Positions 15,179 through 23,900 of a stretch of DNA of 43,911 bases are shown in pieces; within the stretch, counting starts at the first letter, position 1, and each line of letters starts with the position of its first letter. The stretch spans positions 1-43,911 of the forward strand of contig JAIYCD010000027.1 in the NCBI GenBank assembly GCA_027488195.1. Direction: 5' to 3'. The notes beneath the pieces are model-generated. The model was not told where the DNA came from, did no database searches, and was given only the letters and a program-made list of their open reading frames with translations. The DNA comes from Acetobacteraceae bacterium (GTDB lineage Bacteria > Pseudomonadota > Alphaproteobacteria > Acetobacterales > Acetobacteraceae). The position numbers were made by a program, and so were the translations under genes.

Positions 15179-18112
15179 TTGAACCCATTCGCATTCCTCA
15201 CCCGCTTCCGCGCCCGGCTTGTCGCCGAACGGGAACGGGCGGTGAAGCGCATCGCGGCCCAGGCCGCGCGAGGCGGCGGGGATGCCGCCCGCGATCGGCG
15301 CGACTGGGCCGAGGCGGCCATCCAGTATGAGCGCTACCTCGCCCTCAATCCGGATGATGCGGCGATCTGGGTACAGCTCGGCCATGCCCGCAAGGAAGCG
15401 GGCGACCTGCCGGCCGCCGAGCAGGCCTATCGCATCGCGCAGGAGCGCCAGCCACGCGACCACGACATCGCCCTCCAGCTCGGTCATGCCCTGAAGCTGC
15501 AAGGCAGGCTTGAGGAGGCGGCGGCGGCCTATGCCCTCTCCGACAGCCTCGCCCCCATCAACCACGCCGCGGAGGAGCTGGCCACACTCGCGGGCATCGA
15601 GGTCCGCCCCCGCCAGGCCGGGGTTTCGCCGCGGCAGATCTCGGAGCGCGAGCGCCTGGCGCTGGAGCGCCTGCGCGAGGCGGAGCTCCATGTCGCGCAC
15701 GCGCCGCAGGACCCGGCCGCCCATCGCGCCCTGGCCGAGGCGCTGTTGCAGACGGGGCGGCGCAGCGCCGCCATCGCGGCCGCGCGCGCGGCCTATGGCC
15801 TCTGCCCCGAGCGGCGCAACTGGCAGGCCATCCGCCGCGTCGGCGGCGCCGCGCCGGAGGAGGGCGCCCCCGGCGGCCCGCAGCTGCACGATGTGACGGA
15901 CCTGCTGACCATGCTGCGCGACACCGGGCGCGCCACCGGCATCCAGCGCGTCCAGCTGGGTCTCGCCGAGGGCATCCTGGCCGATCCCGTCGCGGCCGAG
16001 CAGGCGCGCTTCGTCTTCCTGGCCGAACGCTTCGGCCCCCTCTGGACCCTGGCGCGCGAGGACATCGAGGCGATCATCGCCTATTGCCTGCATGAGCCGC
16101 ATGACGCGCTCCGCGCCGAGGCACTGGTGACCGGCGCCATGGACCGCGCGCGGCCGACGCACCTGCCCTCGGCGCGCGTCTTCTTCATCATGGGCGCCTT
16201 CTGGTTCTGGGCGGGCGTGCCATCGGCGCTGGCGCGGCTGCGCGCGGCGGGCTTGCGCATCGGCGTGCTCGTCTATGACCTGATCCCGCTGACCCACCCC
16301 GAGCATACCAGCGAGGGCACGGTCGCGGCCTTCCGCCAGGGATTGGAGGAAGGCGCCGGCCTTTGGGATTTCGCGCTCACCATCTCGGAATTCACCGCGC
16401 GCGAATTGGGCCGCCAGCTCGCCGCGATCGAGGCGCCGCCCATCCCGATCCGCCCGGTGCCGCTCGCGCACCGCATCAGCCCGCCGGACAAGCCGGATGC
16501 GCAACCACTTCCTGGGGCCTTCCCCGAGGCGGTCGGCGACCTCAGGGGCCAGGACTACGTGCTCTGCGTCGGCACCATCGAATCCCGCAAGAACCACCTG
16601 GCGCTGTTCCAGGCCTGGCAGATCCTCCTGCGCGAGGGGTTGGAGCCTCCGCCGCTCGTGCTGGTCGGCCGCCCCGGCTGGCGCGTGACGGATCTCATGG
16701 AGCAGCTGGAGGCGACGCGCTTCCTGGGCGGGCGCGTGCGCCTCGTGCACGGCGTCTCCGACCCCGAGCTGGAGGGGCTCTATCGCGGCTGCCTCTTCAC
16801 CATTTTCCCCTCCTTCACCGAGGGCTGGGGCCTGCCGGTGGGTGAATCCCTGGCGCTGGGCAAGGTGTGCCTCGCCGCCCTCGAAGGGGCGACGCCCGAG
16901 GCCGCCTCCGGCTTCGCTGAGCCCATCGATGCCTTTTCCCCGCGCGACATCGCGGCCCGCGTGCGCCATTTCGTGACCGACCGCGCCGCGCTGGAAGCGG
17001 TGGGCGCCCGCCTGCGCGCGGAGTTCAAGCCGCGCGGCTGGCCCGATGTGACACGACACTTCCTCAGCGAGCTCGCCGCCTGCATGGCCGAGCCGCCGCC
17101 ACAGCGCGCGGCACCCGAGGCGCTGCGCCTCAGCCCCGGCCACCGCCTCGCCTTCACGGGCGGCGCCAGCCTGGGCGACCTTCTGATGCTCGGCGCCGGC
17201 TTCGAGCCGCCGGAGGAGCCGGGCTCCTGGCTCATCGGCCCCTCGGGAACGCTGCATGTGGACTGCGCCGCCCCGCTGCGGCTCTGGTTCCGCCTGCGGG
17301 CCGCGCCCTGGGCGAACGAGAACCGCGCCGGCATCGCGCTGGGCGAGGGGCCGCTGCAATGGACCGAGATCGAGCCCGGGGAGGAAGCCATGCTGGCGCT
17401 CGACCTTCCGGCAGGCCCGGCAACGCTCCGCCTTGTCGTGGACGGGCCGACCCATCCGCCGCCGGAGGGGGGCGAGCGGCGGCCCATCCGCGTGGCGCTG
17501 CGCGAGGTCCTGGCGGTGGCGCATGAGACGCCGCGCCTCACGCCCGGGCGGCCTGTCATCTTCGGCCCCTCCGCCGCCGAGCAAGACTGGCTCGCCCTCC
17601 TGGCCGAGGGTTGGAGCCAATCCGCCCAGGTGCAGGGCGTCAGCGCGCTGGCGCCCGATGCCGTGCTGCGCCTCAACCTGCCGCCCGTGGCGGCGGGTGA
17701 TGTCCGGGTGCTGCTGCACCTGCATGTCCGTGCGGGGAGCGGGGGCCGGCTGCGCCATCCGGGTGGCCTGACCGAGCTGCCCGAGGGCGGCGGCGCCCTG
17801 CTGCTGCCGCTCCAGCTGACGACGGATGCGGATGGCAAGGTCTCGATCACCCTCGAGATGGAGGATCGCAGCGTGCCGCCGATCCGCCTCGCCGCCCTGC
17901 AATGGGCCGCCGCGGGCGACGTCGCGGCCCGGATCGCGATGATCGAGGCGGTGATGCTGCCCCAGGGTGGCGAGGCGCATGCCCTGACACCCGCGCGCCT
18001 CATGGCGCTGGAGGCCCGGCTCAGGGCCGAGACGGCGGAGCCCACGGCCCCTCTGCCGGGCGGCGAGGCGGGGCGGGCGGCGCTCCGCCTTGTCACCTCC
18101 CGCAAGGGCTGA
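15179..18112 (+). CDS. TPR-containing GT4-type glycosyltransferase with C-terminal beta modules
   Basis: 977 aa, about twice a normal GT4 enzyme. The start is TTG at 15179, with GGAG seven bases upstream. Residues about 40-130 are TPR helices (ERYLALNPDDAAIWVQLGHA and then HDIALQLGHALKLQGRLEEA). Residues about 240-630 form a GT-B glycosyltransferase: VRLVHGVSDPELEGLYRGC, LCVGTIESRKNHLALF (about 460) and FPSFTEGWGLPVGESLALG (about 545, the nucleotide-sugar site). Residues about 655-950 look like two beta-sandwich modules, the first with the GAGFEPPEEPGSWLIGP signature seen in C-terminal modules of other sugar transferases. No signal peptide or membrane helix. It probably transfers hexoses in surface polysaccharide or glycoprotein synthesis; substrate unknown. 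Confidence 0.85.
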   Translation: MNPFAFLTRFRARLVAERERAVKRIAAQAARGGGDAARDRRDWAEAAIQYERYLALNPDDAAIWVQLGHARKEAGDLPAAEQAYRIAQERQPRDHDIALQLGHALKLQGRLEEAAAAYALSDSLAPINHAAEELATLAGIEVRPRQAGVSPRQISERERLALERLREAELHVAHAPQDPAAHRALAEALLQTGRRSAAIAAARAAYGLCPERRNWQAIRRVGGAAPEEGAPGGPQLHDVTDLLTMLRDTGRATGIQRVQLGLAEGILADPVAAEQARFVFLAERFGPLWTLAREDIEAIIAYCLHEPHDALRAEALVTGAMDRARPTHLPSARVFFIMGAFWFWAGVPSALARLRAAGLRIGVLVYDLIPLTHPEHTSEGTVAAFRQGLEEGAGLWDFALTISEFTARELGRQLAAIEAPPIPIRPVPLAHRISPPDKPDAQPLPGAFPEAVGDLRGQDYVLCVGTIESRKNHLALFQAWQILLREGLEPPPLVLVGRPGWRVTDLMEQLEATRFLGGRVRLVHGVSDPELEGLYRGCLFTIFPSFTEGWGLPVGESLALGKVCLAALEGATPEAASGFAEPIDAFSPRDIAARVRHFVTDRAALEAVGARLRAEFKPRGWPDVTRHFLSELAACMAEPPPQRAAPEALRLSPGHRLAFTGGASLGDLLMLGAGFEPPEEPGSWLIGPSGTLHVDCAAPLRLWFRLRAAPWANENRAGIALGEGPLQWTEIEPGEEAMLALDLPAGPATLRLVVDGPTHPPPEGGERRPIRVALREVLAVAHETPRLTPGRPVIFGPSAAEQDWLALLAEGWSQSAQVQGVSALAPDAVLRLNLPPVAAGDVRVLLHLHVRAGSGGRLRHPGGLTELPEGGGALLLPLQLTTDADGKVSITLEMEDRSVPPIRLAALQWAAAGDVAARIAMIEAVMLPQGGEAHALTPARLMALEARLRAETAEPTAPLPGGEAGRAALRLVTSRKG

Positions 18113-18118
18113 CGCCCG

Positions 18119-20980
18119 GTGCGGCTCATGCTGGACCTCCAGGGGGTGCAAGGTGCGGCGCGGCATGCGGGCCTCGGCCGCTACAGCCTGGAGCTGGCCC
18201 GCGCCCTGGTGCGTGGGCGTGGGGCGCATGAGGTGCAGATCCTGCTCAACATGCGCCTGGAGGAATCGGCGGCACGGCTGGCGGCGGAGTTCGCGCCCCT
18301 GCTCGGACCCACCGGAATCCGGCGCTGGACCGCCCCCGAGGGCTGCGCCGCGGGCCACCTGCCCCAGGCGCCGCTGCGGCGCCTCGCCGAGCATATCCGC
18401 GCCGAGGTGATCAGCGCCGCCGCCCCCGACCTGCTGCATCTGGGCTCCGTCTTCGAGGGGCTGCGGCATGACGTCGTGACCACCTGGCCGGCCGAGCTGG
18501 AGCGCCCGCGCATCGCCGCCACCGTGCATGACCTGATCCCGATGACGCTGCGGGAGACCTATCTGGACGGGCATTGGCGGGAGGCCGGGCTCGTGCCCTG
18601 GTATGCCCGCTGCCTGGACGAGCTTGCGGCCTGCGCGCCGCTGCTGGCCAATTCGGAAGCGACGCGCGCGGAAGTGCTGCGCCACCTGGGCCTGCCGCCC
18701 GACCGCGTGGTGGTGGTGGGCGGTGGCGCGTCGCCCGGCTTCGCGCCCCCCCCGCCCGACCCCGCCGCACGGGAGGCGTTGCTGCGCCGCTACGGCCTGG
18801 CGGAAGGCTTCCTGCTCACCCTCGGCGCCGGCGATTTCAGGAAGAATGAGGGGCTTCTGCTGCGCGCCTACGCCGCCCTGCCGGCGGCGCTGCGGGCGCG
18901 CCATCGCCTCGCGATCGGCCATGTGAACCCGCCGCATCTGCGCGAGATGGCGCGCGGCGCCGGCGTCGGCGAGGATGAGCTGGTCTGCCTGCCCTTCATC
19001 CCCGAGGCCGAGTTGCCCGGGCTCTACGCGGCAGCCGGGCTCTTCGTCATGCCCTCGCTGGCCGAGGGCTTCGGCCTGCCACTGCTGGAGGCCATGGCCT
19101 GCGGCGCGCCCTGCATCGCCAGCAATCGCTCGGCCCTGCCCGAAGTGCTGTCCCGCAGCGATGCGCTGTTCGACCCCGAGGATGCCGAGGGATTGAGCCG
19201 GATGATCCAGCGCCTGCTGGAGACGCCCGAGCTGCGCGCCGACCTCGCCGCCTATGGGCCGCGCCGGGCGAGGGAGTTCAGCTGGGACCGCGTGGCGGCC
19301 GAAGCCTGGGCCGGCTTCGAACATGCGCAGCCCGCGCGGGCGAAGGGCCGGCCGGCGCGGCGCAAGCGGCTCGCCATCGTGTCCCCCCTCCCCCCCACGC
19401 CGAGCGGCATCGCCGACTACACGGCCGAGCTCGCCCCCGAACTGGCGGCGCATTACGCGGTGACGCTGGTCAGCAACGCCCCGCCCGAGGGCGCGCTGGC
19501 CGGCCGCATGCCCTGGATGAGCGAGGAGGATTTCGCGGCGGAGGGTGGCCGCTTCGACCGCGTGCTCTACCAGATCGGCAACAACCCCATGCATGCGCGC
19601 GCCCTGACCGAGTTGCTGCCCCGCATCCCCGGCGTGGTCACGCTGCATGAGACCGCCATCACGGACCTGCGCAACTGGCTCGACCTGCGCGCCGATCCGC
19701 CCGAGCCACGCGCGACGCGCCTGGCCCGCGAGGAGGGCTACCCCGCGCTGTTCGCATCACGGGAATTGGCGGGCAGCGCTGGCCCCTTGGCCGAGGCCCT
19801 GGGCGCCGTGGTGCATTCGGGTCATGCACGCTGGTTGCTGGAGACCGAGTACGGCCAGGCGGCGCTGGCCCATACCGTGATCCTGCCCCATATGCGGCAG
19901 CCCGTCCCGCTGCCCCCGCGCAAGGCGGCGCGGGCGGCACTGGGCCTGCCGGATCAGGCTCTGGTCGTCGCCTCCTTCGGCATGGTCACGCCGCAGAAGA
20001 TTCCCGGGCGCCTCCTGGCCGGCTTCGCGGCCCTCGCCCGGCAGGCACCCGCCGCGCGCCTGGTCTTTGTCGGCCACCCACAGGATGGCAGCCAGGCCCT
20101 GCGGGCCGAGGCGGAGCGCCAGGGCCTCGCCGGGCGCGTCACCGTGACGGGCCGCGTGCCGCCCGACCTCTACCGCCTTTGGCTCGCCGCCACGGACCTC
20201 GCGGTGCAGCTGCGGCGCGGCAGCCGGGGCGAGACCTCGGGTGCGGCGAAGGATGTCCTGATGGCGGGGCTGCCGCTGATCACCAATCGCCATGGCGCGA
20301 TGCCTGAGATGGAGGCCTCCGGCTGCCGTCTCATCGCCGAGCCGGCCGACCTGGCCGAGCTGTCGCAGGCCCTGCTGGAGCTGGGCCGGGATGAGGCGGC
20401 GCGCGATGCCATGGGCCAGCGGGCCCGCAGCTGGGCCAGTTGGGAGCTCAATCCCCCGCGCATCGCCGCCGCCTATGCCCGCGTGCTGGAGGAAGCCTAT
20501 GGGCGGGGGCCGCAATCAGGCCTCGCCGCGCTGCTCGCGATCAGTCGCGATCTGCCACTCTCGGCGCGGGATGCGGGGGCGGCCGGCCAAGCGCTGGCCG
20601 CGACCTTCCCCGGCCCCCGCCAGGCCCGCCTCTGGCTCGACACCGGCCTTCCGGGGCTGGAGCCCGGCATCCTCACGCTGCTGCGCGAGGGTTTGGGCGT
20701 GCTGCGCCCCGAACCCTGCGCGCTGGCGTCCCTCGGGGCCGCCCATGGCTGGGTCACCGCCCATGGCTGGGCCTGGGAAAGGCTCGAACTGCCCGGCACG
20801 CCGCCGCCCGAGGGGCCGGCGATCATGGCCGCGGGCGACGTGCTGGTCGCCGCACCCGGCCTCGCACGCGACGTGGCGGAGGCGCATGGGGTGCGCGTGC
20901 TGGACGGGCTCTACGCCGGCTTCACCCGGGGCGAGGGCCCGGCACAGCGCATGCTCGTCGAACGCCTGCTCAGCGCCTGA
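18119..20980 (+). CDS. tandem GT-B glycosyltransferase with two GT4-type domains
   Basis: 953 aa. The start is GTG at 18119, six bases after the previous stop; an in-frame ATG is at 18128. Domain 1 (1-400) begins LMLDLQGVQGAARHAGLGRY and has VHDLIPMTLRETYL, LTLGAGDFRKNEGLLL and LAEGFGLPLLEAMACGAP (about 313). Domain 2 (about 415-800) begins RLAIVSPLPPTPSGIADYTA and has VVASFGMVTPQKIPGRLL and RGETSGAAKDVLMAGLPLI (about 703). Here the usual E-x-G-F-G motif is altered. About 150 residues of unassigned C-terminus follow, with an AHGW dipeptide-like duplication at 20741-20773. Bifunctional enzymes of this layout add two sugars in succession. It is clearly a unit with the TPR glycosyltransferase. 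Confidence 0.87.
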   Translation: MRLMLDLQGVQGAARHAGLGRYSLELARALVRGRGAHEVQILLNMRLEESAARLAAEFAPLLGPTGIRRWTAPEGCAAGHLPQAPLRRLAEHIRAEVISAAAPDLLHLGSVFEGLRHDVVTTWPAELERPRIAATVHDLIPMTLRETYLDGHWREAGLVPWYARCLDELAACAPLLANSEATRAEVLRHLGLPPDRVVVVGGGASPGFAPPPPDPAAREALLRRYGLAEGFLLTLGAGDFRKNEGLLLRAYAALPAALRARHRLAIGHVNPPHLREMARGAGVGEDELVCLPFIPEAELPGLYAAAGLFVMPSLAEGFGLPLLEAMACGAPCIASNRSALPEVLSRSDALFDPEDAEGLSRMIQRLLETPELRADLAAYGPRRAREFSWDRVAAEAWAGFEHAQPARAKGRPARRKRLAIVSPLPPTPSGIADYTAELAPELAAHYAVTLVSNAPPEGALAGRMPWMSEEDFAAEGGRFDRVLYQIGNNPMHARALTELLPRIPGVVTLHETAITDLRNWLDLRADPPEPRATRLAREEGYPALFASRELAGSAGPLAEALGAVVHSGHARWLLETEYGQAALAHTVILPHMRQPVPLPPRKAARAALGLPDQALVVASFGMVTPQKIPGRLLAGFAALARQAPAARLVFVGHPQDGSQALRAEAERQGLAGRVTVTGRVPPDLYRLWLAATDLAVQLRRGSRGETSGAAKDVLMAGLPLITNRHGAMPEMEASGCRLIAEPADLAELSQALLELGRDEAARDAMGQRARSWASWELNPPRIAAAYARVLEEAYGRGPQSGLAALLAISRDLPLSARDAGAAGQALAATFPGPRQARLWLDTGLPGLEPGILTLLREGLGVLRPEPCALASLGAAHGWVTAHGWAWERLELPGTPPPEGPAIMAAGDVLVAAPGLARDVAEAHGVRVLDGLYAGFTRGEGPAQRMLVERLLSA

Positions 20981-20995
20981 TCACGGCAGGCCCGT

Positions 20996-23900
20996 TCACG
21001 GAAGAATCGTCACCCGCCCCGCCGCCTGCCGCGCGAAGAAGGCCGGGCGGTACATATCCGAGACCTCGGCCCCCGGCAGCTCGAAGCGCCCCGCCGTCAC
21101 CGCGCGCAGCCGCACCGCCAGGCGGAATTCCCGAAGCTCGGCCGAGAAGGTGAAGGCGGCCGCCACCCGGTCATCCAGTGCCGGCTGCGCATCGGCCTCC
21201 GGCAATTCGCCGAGGCCGGGCAGGCCCGGCACCGCCCCGGGGCCGAGCCGCGCCTCGATCTCCCAGCCAGCCGGCAGGCCCTGGCTGATCATGGAAAGGT
21301 GGTTCTGGCTGGATTCCGTCCGGCCCTCGATCACCATGACGAAGGAGGTGCCGGAGCGCAGCTGATCCAGGTTCAGCGCCATGCCGTCGAGGTTGAGGAA
21401 GCGGCGGCGGATCTGCATGGCGTTGCGCCCCGCCGGCAAGGCCTCGGAGGGGATGCCGGTGACCGTCAGACTGACCGGTAGCGGCGCGTCGCCAATGTTG
21501 CGCAGCACACCGCCCTCCATGACGTTCACGACGCGCCCGGTGAGCGCCGTGCCGTCGAGGCTGGCCCGCACCGGCCGCCCGTCGCGGCCCAGTGTCGCTG
21601 CCGCGAGCACGGCCCAGGCCTGCTCCTGCGTGGAAGCCAGCGCCGGCGTGAGTTCCGGGCCAGGCAGGCGCCCCTGCGCGGTGGCCAGCATGGGCGCCGG
21701 CATGCGCCCCTCCTGCGCCAGGACCAGGATCGCCATCGCATCCCGCGCGCCGCTGCCATAATCGTAGAGCCAGTCGCGCCGGGCGGGTGCGGCCAGCGCC
21801 GCGGTGAAGGCGCGCGTGGCGCGTTCGGCATCGCCCGCACGAGCAAAGGCGGCGCCAAGCTGCGCGCGGGCCAGCGGCGTGGGCAGCCGGTCCAGGCTTT
21901 CCATCAGCCGGCGCGCCGCCCCCAGCCGGTGCCGCCCGGCCAAGGAGAGCGCATTCAGCCGCGCCGCCTGGGCCGCGTATTCGGCGGGCTCGGTCGGGTT
22001 GGTCTCCTCCAGCCGTTCGGCGAGATTGACCAGCGCCGCTTCCAGCGCAGCATCGGGCACCGCGGCGCCGGCGGCCTTGGCGCGCAGCAGCGCCTCCACC
22101 GCATAGCCGGAGGTCCAGAATTCCGGCTCCCCCTGGGCGGACCAGAGGCCGAAGCTGCCATCGAAGCGCTGCCGCGCCAGCACGCCATCCACCACGCGCT
22201 GCAACCGCACCGCCTGGGCGGGCGTGCTCGCCTCGGTCGTCGCGGCGGCGAGGCCGATCGCCTGGGAGGAGAGCTGCTCCAGGCAGGTGAGCGGGAAGCT
22301 CTCCAGCGCGCGCAGCATGCCCTCGGCATCGTAGCGCACCGGCGTGCCGAGACGCGCCGTGGCGCGCCAGGCGCCGGGCAGGAAGCGCGCGGCATCGGGG
22401 GTGATCCGCGCCTCCGCCCCGGGCGCGATCTCGATCACGCTGGTCGCGACGGCCAGCGCGCGGGAGGAACGAACCTCGATCCGCGCCTCGCGGGTCGCGG
22501 TGAAGCCGTCGGGGCCGGAGATGGCGAGGCGCAGCACGCCCTCGCCCGCACCGATGGCGCGGAGCGTGGCGGTGGGCTGGGCGCGCGCGCCGGTGGCGAG
22601 GCGCGCGGCCAGCCGGTTGGGGCCGGCCAGCGCGATCGCGCCCTCGGTGCTCAGCGTGGCGCTCACCTCGCCCGCCGGGAGTTCCAGGTTATGCAGCAGC
22701 ACCGGGATGCTGGCCTCGTCACCGGGAGCGAGGAAGCGGGGCAGGATCGCCTCGGCCAGCACCGCATCGCGCACCAGCAGCGTGCGCGCGGCGGAGCCCA
22801 CCCGCGCGCCGTCCCAGGCGACGGCCATCAGGCGCAACTCGCCCGCGAAATCGGGGATGTCGAAGCCGATCTCGGCGCGGCCCTGGGCGTCGGTGGTGAC
22901 GATGCCGCTGAACAGCACCACGTTGCGCTGCGGCATGCGCAGCGCGCCGAGGTCGCCCAGCTCGTCGCCGCCCTGGCGCAAGGTGGCGAGCGTGCCCTCG
23001 CCGGGGCGGATCAGCCGGCCGTAATCATCGCGGATATCGGCGCCGAGCGTGCGGCGGCCGGCGTAATGCGCGAGGGGATCGGGGGTGGCGAAGCGCGTGA
23101 GGCGCAGGATGCCCTCATCCACGGCGGCGAGCGTCAGATGCACCTGGCCCTGGCCGCCCGTCACGGTCACGGGCAGCGTCACGCGGCGCTGCGGGCGCAC
23201 CCGCTCCTCGCCGCCGATCGCGACTTCGAGCCGCCGCGCGGCGGGGTCGATCTGCAGCCAGGTCAGGCCGAGCGCGCGGCCGGGCGCCAGCGCCGCCTCG
23301 CCCTGGCGGAACACCGTGACTGCGGCATAGGCGCCGGCGCCCCAGGCGGGATCGGCCTCCAGCGTCACCTCGGCGCCGGCGGCCGGCACCTCGATCTCGC
23401 GCAGCGCGACCAGGCGGTCGGTCAGAATGGCGAGGCTGGCGCGCCCGGCGAAGGGTGCCGTCACGCGCAGCGTGATGGGCTGGCCCGGCGCATAGGCGCG
23501 TCGGTCCGCCGCCACATCCACCTTGTCCGGCACCTCGGCGGATTCCGAGGCGGCCCAGCCCGAGCGGAAGCGCACCGAGGCCAGCGCCATGCCGCCTGCC
23601 TCCTGCGCTTCCAGCCGGTAGCGGCCGAAGGGGAGGCTGCGGGCGAAGCGCCCGGGCGCGGCCGCAGTCACGGCGAGGCTTGCCGTATCCACGGGCTCAT
23701 CGGTCCAGACGGTCTCGTAGCGCGGCTGGCCGGAGCGCATGATGATGCGCCAATCCGGCCGCTCGCGCAGCAGGCGCAGGTTGAGGTTGCCCGCCTGCGC
23801 CTCGCCGGCCGGGTTCACGATGACGAATTCGAAAGCCGCCTCGCTGTTGGCGTCCACCGATTGCGGGCCGCGGATGCCGATGAGGCGCGGCGCGCCGGCG

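Noticed and set aside
15059-19648. 1529-codon open frame on the minus strand opposite the glycosyltransferases
   Set aside because: It is antisense to two clear genes, has no recognisable domain and a His/Arg/Gly/Gln-rich composition. Such frames arise in 70% GC DNA because stop codons are rare opposite GC-rich third positions.
20741-20773. Short duplication GCCCATGGCTGGG within the second glycosyltransferase
   Set aside because: It is an 18-base near-tandem coding duplication (AHGWVT/AHGWAW) with no sign of function beyond local sequence slippage.
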